Source: Nodosilinea sp. FACHB-141
Lineage (GTDB): Bacteria > Cyanobacteriota > Cyanobacteriia > Phormidesmidales > Phormidesmidaceae
DNA: 64,000 nucleotides
NCBI RefSeq assembly: GCF_014696135.1
Contig: NZ_JACJPP010000022.1
Coordinates: 124,001-188,000 of the forward strand
Reading direction: 5' to 3'
The translations under genes were made by a program, and so were the position numbers. The notes under the pieces are model-generated. The model saw nothing but the letters and a program-made list of their open reading frames with translations. It did not search any database and was not told the DNA's origin. Shown piece by piece: positions 1 to 8,990 of this stretch. Every line of letters starts with the position of its first letter. Position 1 is the stretch's first letter.

Positions 1-3
1 TCA

Positions 4-41
4 GCTAACCCTAGCTTGCCCCTAAACAGGCCAGGGTTAGC
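4..41 (-). terminator. Possible stem-loop downstream of pheS
   Basis: Nine-base arms GCTAACCCT (4-12) and AGGGTTAGC (33-41) are perfectly complementary around a 20-base loop. The hairpin begins 7 bases after the pheS stop on the minus strand. No clear T tract follows within the window, so its role as a terminator is a guess from position. Confidence 0.35.
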
Positions 42-47
42 AGGTAT

Positions 48-1049
48 TTAGAACTGTCGCAAAAACCGCAGGTCGCTGGTGTAAAGGCGGCGAATGTCGT
101 CGATTTGGTGCTGAACCATGGCTAGGCGCTCTACCCCTAGTCCTGCCGCGAAGCCGCTGTAAACCTCAGGGTCATAACCGACAGATTTCAGCACGTTGGG
201 GTCGATCATGCCGCAGCCCAGCACCTCTAGCCACTTGCCCTGCCACTCTACATCTACTTCAGCAGAGGGCTCGGTGAATGGGAAAAAGCTGGGCCGAAAC
301 CGCACGGGAATCTCGCCGTAGAGCGCTTCTAGAAACACCTTGATGGTGCCTCGCAGGTCAGTGAAGGTAATGTCTGTATCCACTGCGAAGAACTCAATCT
401 GGTGAAACACGGCGGCGTGGGTGGCATCTACTGTGTCGCGGCGATAGCAGCGCCCAATGGCAACGGCCCTCAAGGGCGGCTCATTGGCCTGCATGTAGCG
501 AATTTGAGTGTTGGATGTGTGGGTGCGCATCAGATGGCCATTGGGCAGGTACAACGTGTCCTGCATATCGCGGGCCGGGTGGTCGGGCAGAAAGTTAAGG
601 GCTTCGAAGTTATAGTAGTCAGTCTCAATTTCGGGGCCATCGGCGACGGTATAGCCCAACCCCACAAAAATATCAACGATGCGATCGATGATGCTATTGA
701 TGGGGTGAATGCGGCCCTGGGGTTGGAAGATGCCAGGCATAGTGACATCTAAGGTTTCGGTGGCCAGCTGAGCCTCAATGCGAGCGGCTTCTAAAGCACT
801 TTTGCCCTGATCAAGCTGGGTTTGAATGAGTTCTTTAACTTCGTTGGCCAACGCACCAATGCGGGGACGCTCTTCGGCGGAGAGTTTGCCCATGCCCCCC
901 AGCACTTTAGAGAGTTGGCCCTTTTTGCCCAGGTAGCCAATGCGCAGCTGCTCCAGTTCATCTAGGGTGGCGGCGGCGGCGATCGCGCTCCTAGCAGCCT
1001 CCTTCATGGCCATTAGGTCGGTTTCGAGCGAGGTGGGTGCGGCGGTCAT
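48..1049 (-). CDS. pheS: Phenylalanine--tRNA ligase alpha subunit
   Basis: Catalytic alpha subunit of the heterotetrameric phenylalanyl-tRNA synthetase, which charges tRNA-Phe in the cytosol. The 333-residue product has the usual family length. An N-terminal coiled-coil arm (about 1-95) precedes the class II core with [12 protein letters not shown], the [10 protein letters not shown] stretch and the motif 3 segment [14 protein letters not shown] near the C-terminus. I chose the ATG at 1049 (MTAAPTS); the longer frame to 1106 adds 19 residues of unlikely sequence. pheT is not adjacent, as is common in cyanobacteria. It is divergent from surE across about 118 bases that must hold both promoters. 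Confidence 0.97.
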   Translation of the reverse strand: MTAAPTSLETDLMAMKEAARSAIAAAATLDELEQLRIGYLGKKGQLSKVLGGMGKLSAEERPRIGALANEVKELIQTQLDQGKSALEAARIEAQLATETLDVTMPGIFQPQGRIHPINSIIDRIVDIFVGLGYTVADGPEIETDYYNFEALNFLPDHPARDMQDTLYLPNGHLMRTHTSNTQIRYMQANEPPLRAVAIGRCYRRDTVDATHAAVFHQIEFFAVDTDITFTDLRGTIKVFLEALYGEIPVRFRPSFFPFTEPSAEVDVEWQGKWLEVLGCGMIDPNVLKSVGYDPEVYSGFAAGLGVERLAMVQHQIDDIRRLYTSDLRFLRQF

Positions 1050-1167
1050 TCTGCGTGTATGGTGCAACAACAATATAGGGAGGCTAGCCCGGCCAGCTCT
1101 GGGCAATACCTTGGCGCTCTAGGCTAGCTTTGGGCTTTGATTATTTTAGTGTGGCGGGGGAACAGTC

Positions 1168-2004
1168 ATGAACATTCTCATCAGCAACGACGACGGTATT
1201 TTTGCCCTAGGGATGCGCACCTTAGCCTCTACCCTAGCGGCGGCGGGTCACCGGGTTACCGTGGTGTGCCCCGATCGCGAGCGTTCCGCTACCGGCCATG
1301 GGCTCACGATGCACAAGCCAATTCGTGCTGAGATGATCGAGTCGGTGTTCAAAGATGACATTGAAGCCTGGAGTTGCTCTGGCACCCCCGCCGACTGCGT
1401 CAAGCTGGCCCTGGGGGCGCTGATGGCAACGCCCCCAGAGGTTGTGGTCTCAGGCATTAACCACGGCGCTAACCTGGGCACCGACGTGGTCTATTCCGGC
1501 ACAGTGTCGGCGGCGATGGAGGGGGTAATGGAGGGCATTCCAGCGATCGCCGTTAGTCTGACTAGCTTTACCCAGGGCAGCTTCGTCCCCGCTGCCGACT
1601 TCATTCGCGATCTGCTAAGCGATCGCGATCGTTTCCCCCTAGAGCGCCCCATGCTGCTCAACGTCAACGTGCCGGCGGTGGCGGCAGCGGAGATCAAAGG
1701 GGCCAAGATTACTCGCCAGGGCATTCGCCGCTATTTCGACCAGTTTGAAAAACGCCTCGATCCTCGGGGCAAAACCTACTACTGGCTAGCGGGGGAAGCC
1801 GTCGAAGACATCGAGGATCCCTTACCTAACCAAGGCTGGCCTCCCGAATTGACTCAGGCCATGACGGGTATTCCGACCGATGTGCAAGCGATTCGCGATC
1901 GCTATATCTCGGTTACGCCGCTGCAATATAACCTGACTGCCGTAGGCGATCTGTTAGATTTAGCCCAGGGTGAGCGGCCTCTGCTGCCAGAGCAAGTAGA
2001 GTAA
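1168..2004 (+). CDS. surE: 5'/3'-nucleotidase SurE
   Basis: Metal-dependent survival protein SurE, which removes phosphate from 5'- and 3'-nucleoside monophosphates. The N-terminus holds the metal-binding NDDGIFALG (about residues 7-15), followed by [12 protein letters not shown] and [18 protein letters not shown], all family signatures. At 278 residues it is full length. The ATG at 1168 follows a G-rich stretch (GGCGGGGG) that can serve as ribosome binding site. It is divergent from pheS. The next gene on the same strand lies more than 200 bases away, so it is probably monocistronic. Confidence 0.95.
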   Translation: MNILISNDDGIFALGMRTLASTLAAAGHRVTVVCPDRERSATGHGLTMHKPIRAEMIESVFKDDIEAWSCSGTPADCVKLALGALMATPPEVVVSGINHGANLGTDVVYSGTVSAAMEGVMEGIPAIAVSLTSFTQGSFVPAADFIRDLLSDRDRFPLERPMLLNVNVPAVAAAEIKGAKITRQGIRRYFDQFEKRLDPRGKTYYWLAGEAVEDIEDPLPNQGWPPELTQAMTGIPTDVQAIRDRYISVTPLQYNLTAVGDLLDLAQGERPLLPEQVE

Positions 2005-2220
2005 AATATAGTTCACAACGAAATCTCACGGCGCTTCGGGGCAGACTAAGGCCAAGGCATCGAGTCAAGCTCTGACGCCTTCTAGGTAGGGTGGGTGCTC
2101 CACACTGATCATTTTGATTAGAGTTCATTACTATTGAAGAAATATCATGGTTGTGCTCTACCCCAAGGCGTACTTGTATTTCTAGCCTAATGTTCCATGC
2201 TTTCCCATCCCGAGAGATTC

Positions 2221-3168
2221 ATGGCTGAGCTTACTGAGCAGTTTTTAGTCCGGTTTTGGGGCGTACGTGGGAGCATTGCTTGCCCAGGGCCGTCTACGGT
2301 GCGCTACGGCGGTAACACCTCCTGTGTCGAGATGTTGGTCGGGGGACATCGCCTGATCTTTGACGGGGGTACCGGTCTGAGAGAGCTGGGCCTGTCATTG
2401 CTGGCTGAAATGCCCGTTGAGGCCAACATGTTCTTTACCCACTCCCACTGGGACCATATCCAAGGCTTTCCCTTCTTTGTCCCGGCCTTTGTGCGGGGCA
2501 ACCGGTTTAATATCTACGGTGCGATCGCTCCCAACGGCTCCACCATTGAGCAGCGCCTCAACGACCAGATGTTGCACCCCAACTTTCCGGTGCCGCTCCA
2601 GGTGATGGGGGCCGATCTCAAATTTTGCGACATCGAAGTTGGGGAAACCCTGCATATAGGCGACATTACCATCGAAAACGCCCTGCTCAATCACCCCGGC
2701 GAAGCGGTGGGCTATCGGGTGACTTGGCAGAATCAGGTAGCAGCCTACATCACCGATACCGAGCACTATCCAGATCGTCTGGATGACAACGCTGTGTGGC
2801 TGGCTCGCAATGCCGACGTCATGATCTACGACGCCACCTATACCGACGACGAGTACAACGACCCCAAATCGAGCAAGGTAAGTTGGGGTCACTCCACTTG
2901 GCAGGAGGCCGTAAAGGTCGCCAAAGCGGCTGGGGTCAAGACCTTAGTCATCTTCCACCACGACCCCGCCCACGACGACGACTTTATGGATCAGATAGCG
3001 GTTCAAACCAAGGCCGCCTTCCCTGGCGCAGTGGTGGCCAAAGAAGGTATGGTGCTTGATCTAACGGCCGCCCGCGCTACTCTGCCGTCGAAAGCCATTG
3101 GCACGAAGGCCCTAGGGAATTACTCCTCATCCCTGGAAGCGATGCACCTCGAACCTGATCCGAGCTGA
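2221..3168 (+). CDS. Metallo-beta-lactamase fold hydrolase
   Basis: A 315-residue metallo-beta-lactamase superfamily protein of the PhnP/RNase Z-like branch. It starts with FLVRFWGVRGSIACPGP, typical of the MBL-fold hydrolases found beside cyclic-nucleotide or kinase domains. The metal motif THSHWDHIQGFPFF lies near residue 75, and later metal ligands are ITDTEH (about 180) and FHHDPAHDD (about 250). The substrate cannot be told from sequence; phosphodiester cleavage is an inference from the family. The ATG at 2221 is preferred over 2197 because homology begins with AELTEQF. The roughly 215-base upstream spacer holds no gene. Confidence 0.85.
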   Translation: MAELTEQFLVRFWGVRGSIACPGPSTVRYGGNTSCVEMLVGGHRLIFDGGTGLRELGLSLLAEMPVEANMFFTHSHWDHIQGFPFFVPAFVRGNRFNIYGAIAPNGSTIEQRLNDQMLHPNFPVPLQVMGADLKFCDIEVGETLHIGDITIENALLNHPGEAVGYRVTWQNQVAAYITDTEHYPDRLDDNAVWLARNADVMIYDATYTDDEYNDPKSSKVSWGHSTWQEAVKVAKAAGVKTLVIFHHDPAHDDDFMDQIAVQTKAAFPGAVVAKEGMVLDLTAARATLPSKAIGTKALGNYSSSLEAMHLEPDPS

Positions 3169-3217
3169 ATTGCTTCTCAGCTCGGTTGAGCCCAACAGAC
3201 TGTGTAAAATGTAAAGC

Positions 3218-4291
3218 GTGTGGATCACGTCTTCGCTTACAACAGCTATTACTCCAACGGCGATCGCCTTGGGGAACTTTGATGGTGTCCATTTAGGGCA
3301 TCAGGCCGTCATTCGCTCAGTGGTGCCCTTAGGGGCTCAGGGACAGGGCGAGTTTCATGCCAACCCGCAGTTGACTCAAGTGCCGCTGCGAGGGTTGAGT
3401 CAGCGCCAGAGGGCTCAGAGTAGCTTTCCAACTGCAAACTCTCAGCCGGCGGTGAGTCCTATTCCTACCGTGATGACGTTTTTCCCGCATCCGCAGGAGT
3501 TCTTTTCGGGGCAGGCTCGTTCGCTACTAACACCTCTACCTGAAAAAGCTGCCCAGATCAGCCGCTTGGGCATTGGTCAACTGGTGCTCTTGCCCTTTGA
3601 CCAGTCCTTAGCTAGCCTCTCGCCCGAAGACTTTGTGGAAACGCTGCTAGTCAAACATTTGCGGGTGCAGCACATCAGCGTGGGCAAAGACTTTTGCTTT
3701 GGTAAGAAACGCCAGGGCACTGTAGACGAATTGAAAGCTTTAGCTGCCCGCTATGGGGTTCAGGTTCACATTGCTTCTGTCGTCGATTTAGGTACCGATC
3801 GCATTAGCAGCTCTCGCATTCGCCAGGCTTTGGAAAAAACCGATCTCGATACGGTTAAGGCGCTGCTGGGGCGGCCTTACAGTTTGGTTGGTCGGGTGGT
3901 AAAGGGGCAGCAACTGGGGCGAACTATTGGGTTTCCCACCGCAAATCTGTACTTGCCCGCCGAGAAGTTTTTGCCTCAAACGGGGGTGTATAGCGTGTGG
4001 GTGCATGGAGCAACTCAGACCCCTTATCCTCTCGTACCGGCGGTTATGAACCTGGGCACCCGCCCTACGGTAAAGGGAGTCGCACTCACCGCTGAAATAC
4101 ATTTGCTCAATTGGGAGGGTAACCTCTACGACAAAACCTTGGAGGTGTATCTACATAGTTTCCTGCGGCCTGAGCAAAAATTTGGCAGCCTTGATGATCT
4201 CAAGACCCAAATCCAGCGTGACTGCCAACAGGCGCTAGGCGAACTGGCGCGACAGCCGCTAGGCAGTTCGGGGGCGATCGGGGCATCATAG
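3218..4291 (+). CDS. ribF: Bifunctional riboflavin kinase/FAD synthetase
   Basis: Converts riboflavin to FMN and then FAD. The N-terminal FAD synthetase domain shows GNFDGVHLGHQAVI (about 19-32) and TFFPHPQEFF (87-96). The C-terminal riboflavin kinase domain shows GRTIGFPTANL (about 230) and PAVMNLGTRPTV. At 357 residues it is somewhat long because about 35-45 extra residues (about 38-83, Gln/Ser-rich) separate the GHQ motif from the TFFPHP strand. The start is a GTG at 3218. It lies 49 bases after the metallo-beta-lactamase gene on the same strand. Confidence 0.95.
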   Translation: MWITSSLTTAITPTAIALGNFDGVHLGHQAVIRSVVPLGAQGQGEFHANPQLTQVPLRGLSQRQRAQSSFPTANSQPAVSPIPTVMTFFPHPQEFFSGQARSLLTPLPEKAAQISRLGIGQLVLLPFDQSLASLSPEDFVETLLVKHLRVQHISVGKDFCFGKKRQGTVDELKALAARYGVQVHIASVVDLGTDRISSSRIRQALEKTDLDTVKALLGRPYSLVGRVVKGQQLGRTIGFPTANLYLPAEKFLPQTGVYSVWVHGATQTPYPLVPAVMNLGTRPTVKGVALTAEIHLLNWEGNLYDKTLEVYLHSFLRPEQKFGSLDDLKTQIQRDCQQALGELARQPLGSSGAIGAS

Positions 4292-4384
4292 GCCTAAACA
4301 CAATTAAGCCATGTCTAGGGGCAAGGGTTTTTCTATGGATAACCGCAGTTGCCAGCCGGATTTGGTATAGCAGGGGTCACCAGC

Positions 4385-5293
4385 ATGCGCGAGCGGATTG
4401 AAACGCTAGTTCAAAATTTAGACAAAACCATCGTTGGGAAATCAGACTCCATTCGGCTAGTGCTAGTGGCGCTGTTTTCAGGGGGGCATGCTCTGCTTGA
4501 GGATGTGCCGGGGGTCGGCAAGACTCTGCTGGCTAAATCGCTGGCTCGTTGTATTGATGGTCGATTTCAGCGCATTCAGTGCACTCCCGACCTTTTGCCC
4601 ACTGACGTGACCGGCACCAACATCTGGAATCCCAACAGCGGCGAGTTTCAGTTCATGCCGGGGCCGGTGTTTGCCAACATTCTGCTAGCTGACGAGATTA
4701 ACCGAGCCACCCCACGCACTCAGTCGGCACTCCTAGAGGTGATGGAAGAGCACCAGGTGACCCTAGACGGCTTGTCCCGTCCGGTGCCCGCCCCGTTTTT
4801 TGTGATTGCAACCCAAAATCCGGTGGAATACCAGGGTACATTCCCGCTTCCCGAAGCCCAAATGGACCGGTTTGCGCTTTCCTTTAGCCTCGGCTACCCC
4901 ACCGAGGGTGAAGAACTGAGCATGCTTCAGCGCCTTGGGGGTGGGGTCTCTCCCCACGACATTCAGCCTTGCATCACCCTAGATGAGGTTATGGCTCTGC
5001 GGACAGAATGTGCCCGGGTTACCGTTGAAGAGTCGTTGCAGCACTACATCCTCGACCTCGTACGGGCCACCCGCACCCACAGCGACATTACCCTTGGTGT
5101 CAGCCCACGGGGCTCGGTGGCGTTTTACAAAGCGATTCAGGCTCTGGCCTACCTAGAAGGGCGCAGCTATGCTATCCCTGACGATGCTAAGCAACTGGCC
5201 CCCCATGTGTTGGCCCATCGCCTGATCCCGGCTGGCCACCATCGGCCTCAGCGGCTGGTGGTTGACCTACTCGAAACTACTCCAATTCCTTAA
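4385..5293 (+). CDS. MoxR-family AAA+ ATPase
   Basis: A 302-residue MoxR-type AAA+ ATPase. Walker A is GVGKT (about residue 40), Walker B is ILLADEINRA, and sensor region ATQNPVEYQGTFPLPEAQMDRF is split by the usual family spacing. The C-terminal lid has LGVSPRGSVAF. MoxR proteins act as chaperone-like ATPases that help mature metal-dependent or membrane complexes, usually with DUF58/VWA partners. No such partner is next to it here, so the client is unknown. I chose the ATG at 4385 (MRERIETLVQ); the upstream TTG at 4349 adds 12 residues that do not look conserved. Confidence 0.92.
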   Translation: MRERIETLVQNLDKTIVGKSDSIRLVLVALFSGGHALLEDVPGVGKTLLAKSLARCIDGRFQRIQCTPDLLPTDVTGTNIWNPNSGEFQFMPGPVFANILLADEINRATPRTQSALLEVMEEHQVTLDGLSRPVPAPFFVIATQNPVEYQGTFPLPEAQMDRFALSFSLGYPTEGEELSMLQRLGGGVSPHDIQPCITLDEVMALRTECARVTVEESLQHYILDLVRATRTHSDITLGVSPRGSVAFYKAIQALAYLEGRSYAIPDDAKQLAPHVLAHRLIPAGHHRPQRLVVDLLETTPIP

Positions 5294-5424
5294 GACTGTG
5301 CTTATCCAGGGCGACGTGTAGCTTCTGCGTTACCAGGGCAGACAAATTCCCCTGGAGAGAATGGTAGTTTTTATGGCCAAACAGCCCATAATAGGGGCGG
5401 TGAACTGAAGGATCGCAATTTCCT

Positions 5425-5679
5425 ATGCCAAGAACGCCCAGTGAGTACATCATTCACATGCTGTTGGATGGCGGCCACCACGAAGAGGTACGCTTCTCTT
5501 CCATTCAAGATTTTCAAAAGTGGTACAGCGGCGAATTGATGCCCAAGGCCACCTCCGATGAGTTCATCACAGTGCCTCTGCCTAAGGTCAATCCTGGCGA
5601 ATACATGGTCATTCGTCCGTCCCGCGTCAGTGCGATTCGGGTGGAGCCAGTGTTTAGCTCTAGCGTTGAGCGGTATTAA
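5425..5679 (+). CDS. Small conserved cyanobacterial protein, unknown function
   Basis: An 84-residue soluble protein starting MPRTPSEYIIHMLLDGG. I cannot assign a function. It has no membrane segment, signal peptide or metal motif. An AAGGA-type ribosome site lies about 12 bases before the ATG at 5425. Its TAA stop overlaps the ATG of mltA by one base (TAATG), so the two are translationally coupled. The even codon use and coupling support a real gene. It resembles small hypothetical proteins I associate with cyanobacteria, but this is from memory. Confidence 0.75.
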   Translation: MPRTPSEYIIHMLLDGGHHEEVRFSSIQDFQKWYSGELMPKATSDEFITVPLPKVNPGEYMVIRPSRVSAIRVEPVFSSSVERY

Positions 5680-6920
5680 TGGTTGGTTGGGTTAGGGCAA
5701 GCATAAATACTCGGTTGCTAACAGCAGGTGTGGCAACGGTAGCCTGTCTGGTTGGGCAAAGCGGTGGACTGTTCGCGCTGGCGGCTGAAAGAGGTGAAGC
5801 TCAGGATCTCTTCGTTTCAGATCTTCCCGCTGATGCTCAGCCCTCAGCAGCTCCACCCCTGACGCCATTGATGGGGGATAGGGAGAGCCGTCTATGGGCT
5901 GACCTTGTGCTGCCTGCTGACCGCCAAGCGTTGATACAGGCAATCAACCATAGCTTTACTTACTTAGCTACACCGAAGGCGGCAGCAGATTATCAGGCTT
6001 ATCCAGTACCGGGCATTACGCGCGATCGCGTGTGGCGCAGTCTGCAACGTTTGCGGCAGCTAGTCGCTACCAGCCCCAGCAATCAGGCTTTTCAGATTGC
6101 TCTAAGGCGACAATTTGTTGTTTATGAATCGGTTGGAGCCGATGGCAGGGGCACCGTTGCCTACACGGGCTACTTTGAGCCGCAGTATCGAGCCAGCGCG
6201 GTTCCTACTGCTGAATACCGTTATCCCCTCTACCGTCGCCCTCCTACCCTAGATACTTGGCCTCAGCCTCACCCAACCCGCCTAGAGCTGGAGGGCGTGG
6301 ATGGCTTGGCGGGCGGGCAGGGTGCCCTCGCTGGTTTAGAACTTGTGTGGTTGGCCAATCGCCTGGAGGCGTTTCTGGTACAGGTGCAGGGTTCGGCTAA
6401 GCTGCAACTCACCGATGGTCAGGTGATGTCGGTGGGCTACGCGGGTCGTACTGAATATCCCTACACCAGCATTGGCCGTGCCCTGGTCGACGATGGCAAA
6501 ATCGACCCAAACGATCTGTCACTGCCCAATCTGCTAGCCTACTTCGAAGCTCATCCCGAAGACCTGAACCACTACTTACCTCAAAACGAACGGTTTATCT
6601 TCTTTCGTGAAGGCAGTGATGGGCCACCTTCGGGTAGCTTAAGTGTGCCGGTAACCGCTGGCTACTCGATCGCCACCGATAAATCACTGATGCCACCAGG
6701 GGCGATCGCGGCGATTCAGCTGTCGTTACCTCAACAAACACCTCAGGGCGATTGGGTTAGCCAACCTACTACCCGCTTAGTACTCGACCAAGATACAGGC
6801 GGCGCTATTCAAGGCCCTGGACGAGTCGATTTGTATGTAGGATCGGGTAGCCAAGCTGGGGAGCTAGCTGGACGTATCAACACATCAGGGCGCCTATATT
6901 ACCTGCTGCTACGTCCCTAA
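5679..6920 (+). CDS. mltA: Membrane-bound lytic murein transglycosylase A
   Basis: A 413-residue MltA-family enzyme that cleaves the MurNAc-GlcNAc bond of peptidoglycan with formation of 1,6-anhydro-MurNAc. A hydrophobic signal segment (about 10-32) precedes the MltA domain (GYFEPQYRAS, VWLANRLEAFLVQVQGSA, GRTEYPYTSIG) and a C-terminal 3D domain with RLVLDQDTGGAIQGPGRVDLY, split here by convention but continuous. The conserved Asp in the 3D region is present. Start overlaps the previous stop by one base. It acts in the periplasm, presumably in wall turnover. Confidence 0.93.
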   Translation: MVGWVRASINTRLLTAGVATVACLVGQSGGLFALAAERGEAQDLFVSDLPADAQPSAAPPLTPLMGDRESRLWADLVLPADRQALIQAINHSFTYLATPKAAADYQAYPVPGITRDRVWRSLQRLRQLVATSPSNQAFQIALRRQFVVYESVGADGRGTVAYTGYFEPQYRASAVPTAEYRYPLYRRPPTLDTWPQPHPTRLELEGVDGLAGGQGALAGLELVWLANRLEAFLVQVQGSAKLQLTDGQVMSVGYAGRTEYPYTSIGRALVDDGKIDPNDLSLPNLLAYFEAHPEDLNHYLPQNERFIFFREGSDGPPSGSLSVPVTAGYSIATDKSLMPPGAIAAIQLSLPQQTPQGDWVSQPTTRLVLDQDTGGAIQGPGRVDLYVGSGSQAGELAGRINTSGRLYYLLLRP

Positions 6921-6983
6921 AGGGCGGTGCCTCTAGCGCTGTTCCCTCGAGTTGCCACAGTCCGGGTGTTACCCTATAGGCCT

Positions 6984-8942
6984 ATGGATACTTCCTTTGC
7001 CCTCACCCTACAGATTGTACTCACGGTGCTGGCCGGAGTTACTGCGCAAGTCATCGGGGAGATAGCCAGGGTTCCCAGCATTATTTTTTTGCTGCTCTTT
7101 GGCATTGGCTTGGGTCCGGATGGCTTTGGATTACTCCATCCTCAAGACTTAGGCATTGGGCTAGAGGTAATTGTGGCCCTCAGTGTGGCGCTCATTCTCT
7201 TTGAGGGAGGATTAAGCCTAGAGTTGAGTGAACTAGGTCAGGTGTCGAACAGTCTGCGCAACCTGGTTACTATTGGCATCTTTGTCACGCTGATTGGCGG
7301 CGGTATGGCAGCCCACTGGCTGGGGGAGTTTCCCTGGTCGCTGGCATTTCTTTACGCTTCGCTGATCGTGGTGACTGGCCCTACCGTAATTGGGCCTCTG
7401 CTGCGCCAGGTGGCGGTCGATCGCAAGGTGGCAACCCTGTTAGAGGGTGAAGGCGTGCTGATTGATCCCATTGGGGCCATCCTGGCGGTGGTGGTGCTCG
7501 ATATTATTCTCAATGGAGATGCTGACCCCACTACGGTCGTCAGCGGCTTGATTTTGCGGTTGAGCATTGGCACGCTGATTGGCGTAGTCGGCGGTGGCCT
7601 GATTGGTCTTTTGCTAAAGCAGGCCAGCTTTTTAGGAGAAGATCTGCGCAACCTCGTGGTGCTGGCAGGACTGTGGGGGCTGTTTGGGCTGGCCCAGGGC
7701 ATTCGTAGCGAGGCGGGGCTGATGGCTGCCGTAGTAGCGGGCATGGTGGTGCGCTGGCTGTCGGTGCCCGACGAGCGGCTGCTGCGTCGGTTTAAGGGGC
7801 AGCTGACGGTGCTGGCGGTGTCGGTACTGTTTATTTTACTGGCGGCAGACCTGTCAATTGCCAGTGTGTTTGCCCTAGGCCGAGGAGCGGTCTTGACGGT
7901 GCTAGTGCTGATGGTGGTGGTGCGCCCGGCGAATATCTGGTTGTGTACCCAGTCCAGCGATTTAAACTGGCGCCAAAAGCTATTTTTGGGCTGGGTTGCC
8001 CCTCGCGGCATTGTGTCGGCTTCGGTGGCCTCTCTATTTGCTATTTTGCTGACTGAGCGGGGTATTAGCGGGGGAGAGGCGATCAAGGCCCTGGTGTTTC
8101 TCACCATTATTATGACGGTGATGATGCAGGGGCTCACGGCGCGATTTGTGGCTAGCTGGCTCGGCATTACCAAGGCTGCTGCGGTGGGGGCCGTAATTGT
8201 TGGGTGCAACCCCCTCAGTTTGCTGATAGCTCGTTTAATGAGGGAATACGGCGACCCGGTAGTCATGATTGACACCAATGACGCCGCCTGCGATGCCGCC
8301 GAGAAGGAAGGCATCGAGCTTTTGATTAGCAGCGCCCTCGATCGCGACGTCTTGGAGCGGGCGGGTCTAGATAAAGCAGGCACCTTTTTGGCTATGACCA
8401 AAAACGGCGAAGTCAATGCTGTGGTAGCGCAGCGGGCGCTGGAGGAGTTTCAGCCAGCACGGGTAGTAGCGGTGGTGCCTCAGGAGAAGAGCGGGGGCGA
8501 GCTGCCCAATCAGGGACAGCTAAAGGGGGCACAGACGCCGCGCCTCTCCCTAAAGCAGTGGAATACTTACCTGAACGACGGGGAGGTGCGCCTGGGTGAG
8601 ACCTGGCTGCGGCAGGAGAATAGCGAGCTGCAACAGGCGCACCTGGCTACGCTGGTGTACAACAGTGCCATGGTGCCCCTGCTGGTGGAGCGCGACGATG
8701 CGCTTCGAGTTGCCTTAGGGCAAGACCGATGGGAGGTGGGCGATCGCCTGATCTACCTCTGGCATGACTCCAAGCCCAAACTGCTCAAACGACTTGCGGG
8801 TGGTATTCAGCCCAGTCGGCTCACCCTAGAAACATTGCCTGTGGTGGAGGCCGTGCCCTCAGCGCCAAAGGATTCTCCAGCAGAAACCGCCATAGCAGCA
8901 ACATTGATTTCTGAAGGGCCAGTTGCGTCAGATTCTAGATAA
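6984..8942 (+). CDS. CPA1-type sodium/proton antiporter with TrkA-N-like C-terminal domain
   Basis: A 652-residue membrane protein with about 12 hydrophobic segments over residues 1-410 and a cytosolic tail. The membrane part has FEGGLSLELSEL and LLEGEGVLIDPIGAILAVVV, typical of NhaP-type exchangers with the ion-binding DP pair. The tail starts AAVGAVIVGCNPLSLLIARLM and continues VMIDTNDAACDAAEKEGIEL, a Rossmann TrkA-N-like nucleotide-binding fold, which probably gates transport. I chose ATG 6984 (MDTSFALTL) since the preceding 19 residues from 6927 are not membrane-like. It should exchange Na+ (or K+) for H+ at the plasma membrane. Confidence 0.9.
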   Translation: MDTSFALTLQIVLTVLAGVTAQVIGEIARVPSIIFLLLFGIGLGPDGFGLLHPQDLGIGLEVIVALSVALILFEGGLSLELSELGQVSNSLRNLVTIGIFVTLIGGGMAAHWLGEFPWSLAFLYASLIVVTGPTVIGPLLRQVAVDRKVATLLEGEGVLIDPIGAILAVVVLDIILNGDADPTTVVSGLILRLSIGTLIGVVGGGLIGLLLKQASFLGEDLRNLVVLAGLWGLFGLAQGIRSEAGLMAAVVAGMVVRWLSVPDERLLRRFKGQLTVLAVSVLFILLAADLSIASVFALGRGAVLTVLVLMVVVRPANIWLCTQSSDLNWRQKLFLGWVAPRGIVSASVASLFAILLTERGISGGEAIKALVFLTIIMTVMMQGLTARFVASWLGITKAAAVGAVIVGCNPLSLLIARLMREYGDPVVMIDTNDAACDAAEKEGIELLISSALDRDVLERAGLDKAGTFLAMTKNGEVNAVVAQRALEEFQPARVVAVVPQEKSGGELPNQGQLKGAQTPRLSLKQWNTYLNDGEVRLGETWLRQENSELQQAHLATLVYNSAMVPLLVERDDALRVALGQDRWEVGDRLIYLWHDSKPKLLKRLAGGIQPSRLTLETLPVVEAVPSAPKDSPAETAIAATLISEGPVASDSR

Positions 8943-8990
8943 GCTGAATTTTCCTGACGCTATGGCGCTCCAGTCTTCACCATCGACTTT

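Noticed and set aside
2395-2892. 165-codon frame antisense to the metallo-beta-lactamase gene
   Set aside because: No domain and full overlap with a well-supported hydrolase gene.
7352-8416. 354-codon open frame antisense to the antiporter gene
   Set aside because: Rich in Ser, Thr, Arg and Pro as expected of an antisense reading of a GC-rich membrane protein gene; the antiporter frame has clear family motifs.
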